NCBI GenBank assembly: GCA_905214715.1
Contig: CAJMMT010000008.1
Span: forward strand, 52,531-116,530
Source of the DNA: an uncultured bacterium
GTDB lineage: Bacteria; Bacteroidota; Bacteroidia; Bacteroidales; Muribaculaceae
DNA: 64,000 nucleotides
Reading direction: 5' to 3'
Shown here: positions 1-6,409 of the stretch, in pieces
Position numbering within the stretch: the stretch's first letter is position 1
Layout: every line of letters starts with the position of its first letter
Program-made: the position numbers and the translations under genes
Notes under the pieces: generated by a model
The model's input: the letters and a program-made list of their open reading frames with translations, nothing else
Told to the model about the DNA's origin: nothing
The model's database searches: none

Positions 1-50
1 TATGGAATTCTGACAACTGATCTAGCCAAGTTTGTTGACTCACGGACAAT

Positions 51-71
51 AAGGGAAAATAGTTTTCCCTT
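51..71. terminator. Small hairpin upstream of the first operon
   Basis: A nine-base arm (AAGGGAAAA) is followed after three bases by its complement and then by T-rich sequence. It could end transcription of a gene lying before the window. It overlaps the -33 position of the promoter just downstream, so it might instead be regulatory. Confidence 0.4.
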
Positions 72-95
72 TGTTTCCGGAAATTGTTATCTTTG
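64..95 (+). promoter_or_regulatory. Bacteroidota-type promoter of the DUF3791/DUF3990 cassette
   Basis: TATCTTTG at 88-95 matches the -7 consensus TAnnTTTG. TTTC at 64-67 lies exactly 20 bases upstream where TTTG is expected. Transcription would begin near 101-103, so translation must start at the ATG at 138 and not at the earlier TTG at 84. Confidence 0.6.
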
Positions 96-137
96 CAATA
101 TGTCGCAGTCATGCAAATTACCATACCATTGTTTATT

Positions 138-356
138 ATGGATACAAAGACACTTGAATTCGTAACATATTGCATCAGCAAACTCGCGAGTGTGCTGAAT
201 ATCAGCCAACGCGAGGTTTACAGGCGACTCAAGCAGTCCGGGATTCTGTATGACTATATCGTTCCGTCGTACGATGTTTTGCATACCTTCGGCTCGCGCT
301 ACCTGGTGGAAGATATAACTGAATATATGAAAGAGAAAGGAGTCTTGCCACAATGA
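138..356 (+). CDS. DUF3791 family small protein
   Basis: This 72-residue protein starts with MDTKTLEF. It has a helical make-up with a central LNISQREVYRRLKQSG segment that looks like a winged or HTH-type helix pair, as in DUF3791 proteins. The ATG at 138 is chosen because the promoter at 64-95 excludes the longer frame. The stop overlaps the next start by four bases (ATGA), so the two genes are translationally coupled. DUF3791 genes commonly sit beside DUF3990 genes in Bacteroidales. A partner or antitoxin role is inference. Family call from sequence resemblance only. Confidence 0.7.
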   Translation: MDTKTLEFVTYCISKLASVLNISQREVYRRLKQSGILYDYIVPSYDVLHTFGSRYLVEDITEYMKEKGVLPQ

Positions 357-823
357 AACTCTATCATTCATCTTATGTAGCGGTTGAGAAGCCCGATACG
401 ATCCATTCCCGGGACTATCTTGATTTCGGTAAAGGGTTTTATCTGACATCAATCCACGAGCAGGCGGTCAGATATGCCCAAAGGTTTATACGTAGGCAAA
501 GGGACGCCTGGCTAAACGCCTATGAGTTTGAATTCGAGCCATCTGAATGGAAGATTGTTACATTCGGCAGTTACGACAGGGAATGGCTTGATTTTGTAGC
601 CAAATGCAGGGCCGGTAAGGACGATACTGATTTTGACCTTGTAAGAGGCGGTATAGCCGATGATAAAGTCATACAGACCCTTGACCGGTACTTCGATGGA
701 GAACTATCCGAGAACGAGACCTTAGGTCTGCTCAAATATGAGAAACCCAATATACAATATTGCATCCGTTCTCAAAAGATGCTCGATGTCTGCTTGAAAC
801 ATATAGAAAGCAACCGCCTATGA
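353..823 (+). CDS. DUF3990 family protein, possible ADP-ribosyltransferase-fold toxin
   Basis: The 156-residue product opens with MKLYHSSYVAVEKPD and has GKGFYLT at about residues 27-33. This H-S-S...GKGFYLT pattern (substrate-pocket H followed by a G-x-G-F-Y-L-T strand) is the DUF3990 signature and resembles the NAD pocket of ADP-ribosyltransferase-fold proteins. I place DUF3990 in that fold from memory. It is flanked by two small genes with ATGA overlaps on both sides, a toxin-with-partners layout. A 60-base remnant of the same gene lies at 9346-9406. Function is unproven. Confidence 0.7.
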   Translation: MKLYHSSYVAVEKPDTIHSRDYLDFGKGFYLTSIHEQAVRYAQRFIRRQRDAWLNAYEFEFEPSEWKIVTFGSYDREWLDFVAKCRAGKDDTDFDLVRGGIADDKVIQTLDRYFDGELSENETLGLLKYEKPNIQYCIRSQKMLDVCLKHIESNRL

Positions 824-1053
824 CAGACGAACGTAAAATGGCTTTCAATGCCAACAAGAGCGCCAATATCATCAGGAGCCTGTGTGATCTCTACGGTGTC
901 TCCATACAAGAGGCAGCCGACATATATTATCAATCCGACACTTCCGAAATGATAGAGGAAGGTGTGGCTGATTTACAGTGCCGTAGCGATAAATACCTGG
1001 CCACAATTATCTGGGAGGAGTATCAGGGCCTCGATAGATTCAAGAATCCATGA
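820..1053 (+). CDS. DUF3791-like small partner protein
   Basis: The 77-residue protein starts at the ATG that overlaps the stop of the DUF3990 gene (820-823), which decides the start. The segment SLCDLYGVSIQEAADIYYQS resembles the helical core of DUF3791 proteins and the first gene of this operon, followed by an acidic, Trp/Tyr-containing tail (IIWEEYQG). It is probably the third gene of one transcript that ends at the hairpin at 1144-1184. A role as second antitoxin or accessory protein is inference. Confidence 0.6.
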   Translation: MTDERKMAFNANKSANIIRSLCDLYGVSIQEAADIYYQSDTSEMIEEGVADLQCRSDKYLATIIWEEYQGLDRFKNP

Positions 1054-1143
1054 ATCCAGTGCCAATTGACGGTAGTTGCATTGCCTCTCATCAAAATGGC
1101 ATCGATAACGCTATGCGAACCAGATTATACTTGATTTGGATTA

Positions 1144-1184
1144 CCTAAAACAGCCGCAACCATTCGGATTGCGGCTGTTTTAGG
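1144..1184. terminator. Bidirectional terminator between convergent units
   Basis: A perfect 16-bp stem (CCTAAAACAGCCGCAA and its complement) with a nine-base loop is flanked by A and T runs on the arms. It sits between the rightward DUF3990 operon and the leftward higA-like gene and can serve both. Confidence 0.85.
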
Positions 1185-1233
1185 CAGGCGTGTATGATAC
1201 AGTTAATAATGCTATGTCAAATTCGTTTTCGAC

Positions 1234-1605
1234 TTACAGCGCGGCGGCGATGTTGCGGATAGAGGATAGACGCTTCATGAACGAGGCATCGGACTTGGCG
1301 ACTTGCATATTGTAATCGCTCTGCAGATTGAGAAGCAATGCAGCCGGTATATTGATGGCGGCTTCGATAAGCAATGCCATTTCAGTATTGACTCCTCTTT
1401 TCCCTTTGATTATCTCATTAAGGAGCGATGGGCTGACACCTATGTTGTCGGCAAGTTTAGCCTGAGTGACATGGTTAGCCTCAAGCTCATCTTTGATAAG
1501 CTCTCCCGGATGTGTGGGTTCAAAAGGGACAAGATTGTTGGCAATCATGTCGCTTGCGGTTCCTGGCAATTCAATCATATCAGTCGTAATGGTTTGACGG
1601 TTCAA
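1234..1605 (-). CDS. HigA-type XRE antitoxin/regulator, without a HigB partner
   Basis: This 123-residue protein has a HigA core: PFEPTHPGELIKDELEANH at about residues 28-46, then an XRE helix-turn-helix (TQAKLADNIGVSPSLLNEII, about 47-66) and the KGKRGVNTEMALLIEAA segment. HigA normally follows a HigB RNase gene of about 90 codons. Upstream on this strand there are only about 185 bases before the next unit, so no toxin is encoded here. The promoter at 1638-1669 gives a leader of about 25 bases and supports the ATG at 1605. The 22-bp palindrome over its -33 box suggests self-repression. It may be an orphan antitoxin or a stand-alone regulator. Confidence 0.8.
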   Translation of the reverse strand: MNRQTITTDMIELPGTASDMIANNLVPFEPTHPGELIKDELEANHVTQAKLADNIGVSPSLLNEIIKGKRGVNTEMALLIEAAINIPAALLLNLQSDYNMQVAKSDASFMKRLSSIRNIAAAL

Positions 1606-1637
1606 CGATATTGCAGAATATACAAATGAGTACTTAC

Positions 1638-1669
1638 CAAAGGTATATAAAGTTTTGTAACTTCACAAA
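1638..1669 (-). promoter_or_regulatory. Promoter of the higA-like gene
   Basis: On the minus strand TTTG (plus 1666-1669) and TACCTTTG (plus 1638-1645) are separated by exactly 20 bases, an exact match to the Bacteroidota promoter consensus. Confidence 0.8.
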
Positions 1670-1680
1670 TTTGTGAAGTT
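1659..1680. promoter_or_regulatory. 22-bp perfect palindrome, probable HigA operator
   Basis: AACTTCACAAA is followed directly by its reverse complement. The palindrome covers the -33 TTTG of the higA-like promoter, so bound protein would block RNA polymerase. This is the standard autoregulation geometry for HigA-family proteins. Confidence 0.75.
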
Positions 1681-1730
1681 TGGTTATGACTTGCTGAATT
1701 TGAAAAGTTGAAGTTGTAACGAAACTGAAA

Positions 1731-1758
1731 ATGCCGCGACCTGGAGAGGCCACGGCAT
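1731..1758 (-). terminator. Terminator hairpin, copy 1 of the ATGCCG family
   Basis: ATGCCGCGACC and GGCCACGGCAT form the stem with a six-base loop. On the minus strand it is followed by TTTTC just past the secreted protein gene. Near-identical hairpins occur at 5593, 7740, 9454 and 11444. Confidence 0.8.
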
Positions 1759-1790
1759 TCATTAATTATAAGAGTTAGTTTAATCTCGGC

Positions 1791-2486
1791 TTAGAGAATA
1801 ACCTTGGAAGCCTTGCTTCCCTGATGTACGATGTAGAGCCCCTTGCCGGGGTTCTCGACGCGGACACCTTGTAGGTTGTAATATTCCACAGGAATACTGT
1901 CAGCGGTTCCTACTGCATTCACACCTGTCGGTATATCCACATATGTAACTTTGATTGACTGTATATAGAGTCCCTTATCAATACTACTCCAGTTGAGTAC
2001 GATTTTACCCTTTACGGTAGAAGTAGTTGGGGCAAAACCAAAAGTCACAGGGAAACTTTTTGTTTCATCATACATAAGATTATATTGGGCGTTGAAATCA
2101 TTTAATAACGGATATTTCAACGATTCTCCGTTAACTTTAGCGGTTAATGCGGCCATGCCTCTATATGTAACTCCGGTAACAATTTCAATTTCCGTTATTT
2201 CAAAATTGGCAAAAGAATCAGATGAGATAGTAAGCGATTGCAGCGATTTACCGCTAATTCCGAATTGTACACCTTTATTGGGATCAAAAGATTCTTGTAC
2301 AACACCGTCTCCAATCTTCTCGATTTCCCATAATATACCCGATTCGGGCGAGAAGGTACAGGTCGATCCTGTTCCGAAGTCGAAGTCTGACACTGCAAGT
2401 GTCCATGTCTTGCTCACAGTTTCTTGGGCCATTACAGCTGACGCGCATAAAGATGCCGCAGCTAAAGAAAGTAGAAATCTTTTCAT
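1791..2486 (-). CDS. Secreted protein with short YYNLQGVRV tail
   Basis: The 231-residue protein has a signal peptide (MKRFLLSLAAASLCASAVMA, cleavage before Q/E), a beta-rich body of about 170 residues that I do not recognise, and a C-terminal tail of about 31 residues (EYYNLQGVRVENPGKGLYIV..., ending SKVIL). The tail is shared with the proteins at 4329-5564 and 9511-11031 and resembles the end of type IX secretion signals, so export to the cell surface is inferred. A -7 box (TAAATTTG, plus 2576-2583) lies about 90 bases upstream on the minus strand. The mature function is unknown. Confidence 0.75.
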   Translation of the reverse strand: MKRFLLSLAAASLCASAVMAQETVSKTWTLAVSDFDFGTGSTCTFSPESGILWEIEKIGDGVVQESFDPNKGVQFGISGKSLQSLTISSDSFANFEITEIEIVTGVTYRGMAALTAKVNGESLKYPLLNDFNAQYNLMYDETKSFPVTFGFAPTTSTVKGKIVLNWSSIDKGLYIQSIKVTYVDIPTGVNAVGTADSIPVEYYNLQGVRVENPGKGLYIVHQGSKASKVIL

Positions 2487-2575
2487 GTTACTTAAAATAT
2501 TATTTTTATTCGGCCCATGCTTTCAACATTTCATAAGTGCGATTGAGATGCAAAACAGAACCAAGGGTTATTTCG

Positions 2576-2583
2576 CAAATTTA
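2576..2583 (-). promoter_or_regulatory. -7 box for the secreted protein gene
   Basis: The minus strand reads TAAATTTG, a perfect TAnnTTTG. The nearest upstream TTTG (plus 2607-2610) is at 23 bases, slightly long, so this is a weaker call than the exact promoters elsewhere. Confidence 0.45.
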
Positions 2584-2624
2584 CACCTTTTTATTAAACA
2601 TGCAATCAAATAATCAAAAATAAT

Positions 2625-2808
2625 AAGTAAGTGTTCAAATTTAATTTATGTTTTATGCGAGTTTATTTTTGAGGCGATTACGGTGCGGAGTGAAGGAGGA
2701 TATAGACATATCCGACTGAGCGACAATTCGTAAGCGGCCAAAAAGAAACCGCAGAAAGCATAAAAGATTTCCAATCACTTACTATCGGTTAAATTTGAAC
2801 ACTTACTT
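2625..2808. repeat. Element bounded by perfect 20-bp inverted repeats, next to a recombinase
   Basis: AAGTAAGTGTTCAAATTTAA at 2625-2644 is repeated in perfect inversion at 2789-2808, enclosing 144 bases. The interior has no gene but carries TATTTTTG at 2664-2671, a good -7 box pointing right, with TTTA 20 bases upstream. It could be a non-autonomous mobile element or an invertible promoter. A relative with similar ends lies at 58792-58987. Confidence 0.7.
2664..2671 (+). promoter_or_regulatory. Possible -7 box inside the inverted-repeat element
   Basis: TATTTTTG matches TAnnTTTG and faces the recombinase gene. TTTA at 2640-2643 occupies the -33 position at 20-base spacing and lies on the inner edge of the left repeat. 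If the element inverts, this promoter would face the secreted protein gene at 1791-2486 instead. Confidence 0.45.
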
Positions 2809-2922
2809 AGAATCCGAAGTAGGTTTTCACATTGTTTCACTCTATATTCACGTGTAGACAATGCGATAAAACGATGTCGGTTCTTGTAGTATGTTTGAAA
2901 TTATTTCTAAATCAAACATCTT

Positions 2923-3972
2923 ATGAGCAAACCAAATCGTTTTTCAGCTACTCTCCCCAAAAGCAAGTATCGTCGGCACCGCAAATCGCCACTACCCTCC
3001 GTGGCTGTCTATCTTGCTTATTTCGTGGATGCCATCGACTCGGGTCGCAGACTCAATGCAGGGAAGCCATACGCCAAAGGTACTGTGGAGGCCTGGCGCA
3101 ACTTCCGACGGATCTACATGTTGTTCGACCCGGATGGAATACTGGCATGGTGCGACCTTGATAAGGAGCTTGTGGCCCGTTTCCGGACTTTCATGTCGCG
3201 CAAGGGGTTCATGCCTACCACTGTCAACAAATACGTGATATGCTTCCGGGCGTTGGCGGGATATGCCTATTCCGACGGTGAGCACGACAACCATCGGGCC
3301 CTACATATCTTTGAGCGCAGAGCTGTGGCCGACAGCGAGAAAGGGGCAGAGATCTATCTTACCGAGAAGGAACTCGATGCTCTTGCCGGAATGCCGCTCG
3401 AAGGGAGGGAAGAGATGGTAAGGGATATTTTCCTTGTCGGCTGCTACACATGTCAAAGGGTGTCGGACTATGCCAATCTTACTCCACGCAGTTTCACCCG
3501 TACGCCGCGTGGCACGGAGATAATCCACTTGCGTCAGCGCAAGACCGGTCATGAGATTAAAATTCCGATACTGAATCCGCGTCTCAAAGAACTATGCCTT
3601 AAATACAACTACAGTTTTCCACACGTAACTACCGTCGAACTGAACAAAACGATAAAGGAAATACTGTGCCGGCTTGCGGAGAATGTGCCGACGCTTGGCG
3701 AGAAAGTTGCCACTCGCAAGGGTGTGAAGCAGACTAAAGGACGCAGAAGAAAAGAGACTGTTGAGCTGATGCGTCCGCGATGGCAACTCGTGAGCAGCCA
3801 CACGGCACGACGCAGCGGTATAACCAACCTCTACCTGAGCGGACGGTTCACCACAATGCAGCTGATGCATATCAGCGGACATACCACCTATAAGAACTTC
3901 AGACACTATATCCGTCTCTCTGCCGACGAGATAGCCGACGAGATAGCTGCGGCCGCAGAAAAGGAGCTGTAG
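2923..3972 (+). CDS. Tyrosine recombinase
   Basis: The 349-residue protein has a basic N-terminus, a SAM-like core-binding domain (about residues 25-130) and a phage-integrase catalytic domain (about 145-345). All catalytic residues are visible: R179 (CQRVSDY), K207 (RQRKTGH), H293 and R296 (SSHTARRSG), H320 (ISGHTTY) and Y329 (HYIRLS). The enzyme is therefore probably active. It stands alone, with no excisionase or transfer genes beside it, but is bracketed by perfect 20-bp inverted repeats at 2625/2789 and 4005/4054. Such solo recombinases in Bacteroidales often invert nearby DNA. Which site it uses cannot be read from this sequence. Confidence 0.9.
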   Translation: MSKPNRFSATLPKSKYRRHRKSPLPSVAVYLAYFVDAIDSGRRLNAGKPYAKGTVEAWRNFRRIYMLFDPDGILAWCDLDKELVARFRTFMSRKGFMPTTVNKYVICFRALAGYAYSDGEHDNHRALHIFERRAVADSEKGAEIYLTEKELDALAGMPLEGREEMVRDIFLVGCYTCQRVSDYANLTPRSFTRTPRGTEIIHLRQRKTGHEIKIPILNPRLKELCLKYNYSFPHVTTVELNKTIKEILCRLAENVPTLGEKVATRKGVKQTKGRRRKETVELMRPRWQLVSSHTARRSGITNLYLSGRFTTMQLMHISGHTTYKNFRHYIRLSADEIADEIAAAAEKEL

Positions 3973-4004
3973 AAAAACTGAAAATCGATTAAAAAAATCC
4001 TTGT

Positions 4005-4073
4005 CAGAGGGTGCTAAAACATGTGCATAACAATCAAAAATTCAATATGTAAAACATGTTTTAGCACCCTCTG
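4005..4073. repeat. Perfect 20-bp inverted repeat after the recombinase gene
   Basis: CAGAGGGTGCTAAAACATGT at 4005-4024 is matched by its exact complement at 4054-4073 around 29 AT-rich bases. As RNA it would form a long stem and may end the recombinase transcript, although no T run follows. Its length equals the repeats upstream of the gene, but the sequence differs. It may be a recombination or attachment site. Confidence 0.65.
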
Positions 4074-4141
4074 TAACATGGTTCATAAAAAAGAAATAAA
4101 AATTTTAACAAAAGTATAATACACAATTAATTAATTATGCT

Positions 4142-4149
4142 TAAATTTG
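4142..4149 (+). promoter_or_regulatory. -7 box upstream of the first paralogue
   Basis: TAAATTTG fits TAnnTTTG; no clear TTTG is present 20 bases upstream. It lies 33 bases before the 209-bp inverted repeat, outside the duplicated DNA, and would give a leader of about 175 bases for the gene at 4329. Confidence 0.5.
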
Positions 4150-4181
4150 CATCGCAAACCTCGCTGAGGGCATCTCAGTTT

Positions 4182-4390
4182 CCGGTGCGGGCCGCACAGG
4201 CCACGTTAGCCTCGCGACCATAGTCAGCACCGCATCCGGATAACAGCAGGATAGCCGACTCAGCCAAGGCGAAATGAAACGTAGAGAGAAAAATAAACCA
4301 TAATATTAACCAAACAAAAAAACAAACAATGAAAAAGTTTTTACTTTCGTTGGCAGCGGTAGCACTCGCCGGCTCGGCTTGGGCTGATAC
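4182..4390 (+). repeat. 209-bp perfect inverted repeat, left copy
   Basis: These bases are identical, in reverse complement, to 10970-11178. The repeat covers a structured leader of 147 bases, which includes the palindrome GTGCGGGCCGCAC, plus the first 21 codons (the whole signal peptide) of the secreted protein. Identity ends abruptly at the codon for T21/A22. Confidence 0.9.
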
Positions 4391-5564
4391 GGCATACTTG
4401 TATGTCAGTGCCACAGCTCCAACTGGGGCTACAACCGAAAACTCAGTGGTACCTACCGGAAATGTCGCAGGAAATTCTTACACTGCTGGAGACATAATCT
4501 TTTCGTTCGAAAAGGTTAATAGCAGTACTTCAAATGTCAACTCAAATCTTATCAGATGGTATGCCAATGACAAAATCGTTATCACAGCAAAAGAGGGAGC
4601 TGATGTTTCCATCACAAGTGTGAAGATGACATGCTCTACTGCAGCCTATGCCTCCAATGTAAAAATTGTTGACCCTAATAATGTTACCGGCGACACTTCG
4701 GGAACCGAATTTTCTGTTACGCTCAATGAAGAATTATCCTCCATTACTCTTCAAGCTAATGCGCAGGTCAGATTCTCTGTACTTGAAGTTACTTATGGAG
4801 TGCCAGACAACCGCGATGATCCTAATCTTACCTTCAGCGATGATTCAGTTACCGTTAATCTGGGAGCTACTTTTGATGCCCCGGTTTTTGAAAATCCCTA
4901 CGACCTTCCCATTGTGTGGACAAGCTCAAATGAGGATGTTGCTACTGTGGATGAAAACGGAATCGTAAATATAAAAAATGTTGCTGGCTCTACCACGATT
5001 ACAGCTTCTTTTGAGGACAATAATAATGATAAGTATAAACCCGGTAAAGCTTCGTATACCATTACCGTGGTTGATCCGAATAACGTAACATTTGATTTCG
5101 TCAACAACACTTACGGAATGACTCGATACTCCGGAAGTTCTTCGGAATATAATAGCGATCCATTTGATTTTTCGGAAGGATTGGTTACTGTTACTCTGAA
5201 TGGCAAGACTCGTCTATGGTCTGATGGCCTTCGTTTGTACAGCGGAGCCAAGGCCACATTCAGTGTTCCAACCGGATACAAGATAACAGACGTAGTTTAC
5301 CAAAGCACAGGAAACTCCAGTTTTGAAGGAGTTGCCAATAGCTCGACGGAATATGTAATTTCTTTTACAGGTACATCAGCTAAAGCTCTCACAACAGTTA
5401 ATGTAAAACTTGAAGAGGATATACAATCAGGTGTTGAATCCGTGGAATCCGATACCAACGCTTCCAAAGAGTACTACAACCTGCAGGGTGTTCGCGTTGA
5501 GAATCCCGGCAAGGGCCTCTACATCGTCCGTCAGGGAAGCAAGGCTTTCAAGGTTATCCTCTAA
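4329..5564 (+). CDS. Secreted Ig-like (BIg_2) protein with YYNLQGVRV tail, paralogue 1
   Basis: The 411-residue protein has a signal peptide (MKKFLLSLAAVALAGSAWA), an N-terminal beta domain (about 20-155), one bacterial Ig-like domain (about 160-250; motifs PIVWTSSNEDVATVDENG and GSTTITASF), a further beta domain and the shared C-terminal tail ending FKVIL. It is a paralogue of 9511-11031: leader and signal peptide are identical, the middle has diverged, and the tail with its terminator is again nearly identical. The tail resembles type IX sorting signals. It is probably a surface protein; ligand unknown. The -7 box at 4142 lies outside the repeated DNA. Confidence 0.8.
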   Translation: MKKFLLSLAAVALAGSAWADTAYLYVSATAPTGATTENSVVPTGNVAGNSYTAGDIIFSFEKVNSSTSNVNSNLIRWYANDKIVITAKEGADVSITSVKMTCSTAAYASNVKIVDPNNVTGDTSGTEFSVTLNEELSSITLQANAQVRFSVLEVTYGVPDNRDDPNLTFSDDSVTVNLGATFDAPVFENPYDLPIVWTSSNEDVATVDENGIVNIKNVAGSTTITASFEDNNNDKYKPGKASYTITVVDPNNVTFDFVNNTYGMTRYSGSSSEYNSDPFDFSEGLVTVTLNGKTRLWSDGLRLYSGAKATFSVPTGYKITDVVYQSTGNSSFEGVANSSTEYVISFTGTSAKALTTVNVKLEEDIQSGVESVESDTNASKEYYNLQGVRVENPGKGLYIVRQGSKAFKVIL

Positions 5565-5592
5565 GCCAAGATTAAATTAACTCATATAACAA

Positions 5593-5621
5593 ATGCCGTG
5601 GCCGTTTTCCGGTCGCGGCAT
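5593..5621 (+). terminator. Terminator hairpin, copy 2 of the ATGCCG family
   Basis: ATGCCGTGGCCG pairs with CGGTCGCGGCAT (one mismatch or wobble) and is followed by TTTTTA. It terminates the secreted protein gene and is part of the near-identical 3' segment shared with the paralogue ending at 9511. Confidence 0.85.
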
Positions 5622-5661
5622 TTTTATAATGAAATAGTTATAAGTACGCTTGTGAAGAATG

Positions 5662-6000
5662 TTATCTGGTTATAATGGTATTTATTTCATTTTTAAGAAT
5701 AGGAATATGACGAATGACAATTGCTCACAAAATTTCTGGAATCAATGAGTCATACGAATGAATAACATAATTTCGTGTATCTACGATTTTCCTTGCAGAG
5801 GTAATATTGATATCCGGACAAATCTTCAGAATCCTATTCATCGCCTCGCCAATGATTTCAATGTTACGCTCAACGAATTTTCTGAACACAAAATCATTAA
5901 CAAACATCTCGTAGTTTCGGCCACGCTGATTTGATGCTATCTCAATTTCGTCTATTGCGTTTAAGATGTCAATGAAATATTTGTGAATTTTATCATCCAT
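5662..6000 (-). pseudogene. hepT-like toxin gene (DUF86) interrupted by an in-frame TGA
   Basis: The first 91 codons encode a HepT/DUF86 RNase: all-helical, with the catalytic R-x4-H-x-Y motif as RNYVIHSY near the end. The frame stops at a TGA at 5727-5725, exactly where the family has a conserved Trp (TGG). Reading on in the same frame gives AIVIRHIPILKNEINTIITR before a TAA at 5664-5662, the normal HepT ending, for a total of 112 residues. This is a single-base nonsense change. The start overlaps the mntA stop. The truncated product keeps the active-site motif but lacks its last helix. Confidence 0.8.
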
Positions 6001-6304
6001 AAATCAAATGTTTGGTATCGTCAAGCTCTTTACGGAAGATTTGGTTTTTAATATGATTATCAAATACCATATCCACTCTGCGCCCTAATAGGGATTCCAT
6101 ATCGTGGATGAAATTGAAGAAAAGCTCAGCCCAATCTAATTTTTCATTGGCTATTTTTTCCCCATCAAAATCTACAGAGAAATCCACATCGCTGTTTTCA
6201 TTGAAACGGTCTGTAAGTATAGAACCAAAGACATACAATTTCTTGACTCTGTATTTATTACATAGCCTGATTATTTCTTGCATGTTCAATTCTATTAATT
6301 TCAT
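5993..6304 (-). CDS. MntA-type nucleotidyltransferase antitoxin
   Basis: The 103-residue protein is a minimal nucleotidyltransferase. The motif GSILTDRFNENSDVDFSVDF (about residues 27-46) fits GSx(n)SDxDx, and a third acidic residue follows at RRVDMVF. In MntA/HepT systems this enzyme AMPylates HepT and silences its RNase activity. The gene overlaps hepT by eight bases. MntA is intact while HepT carries a stop, the state expected when a toxin has been disarmed but its antitoxin is kept. The AT-rich codon use suggests recent transfer. Confidence 0.85.
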   Translation of the reverse strand: MKLIELNMQEIIRLCNKYRVKKLYVFGSILTDRFNENSDVDFSVDFDGEKIANEKLDWAELFFNFIHDMESLLGRRVDMVFDNHIKNQIFRKELDDTKHLIYG

Positions 6305-6409
6305 ATAGGGATTCTTATTGTGCTCCTACAAATATACCAAATTAAATAACATAAATTCATATTAGCTGCAATATAGAGTCGTAATCGTATTGAATGAAAT
6401 AATTATAGG

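Noticed and set aside
2923..3972. Recombinase as the integrase of a conjugative element
   Set aside because: No mob, tra or relaxase genes lie within reach on either side, and the flanking DNA holds only TA modules and secreted proteins.
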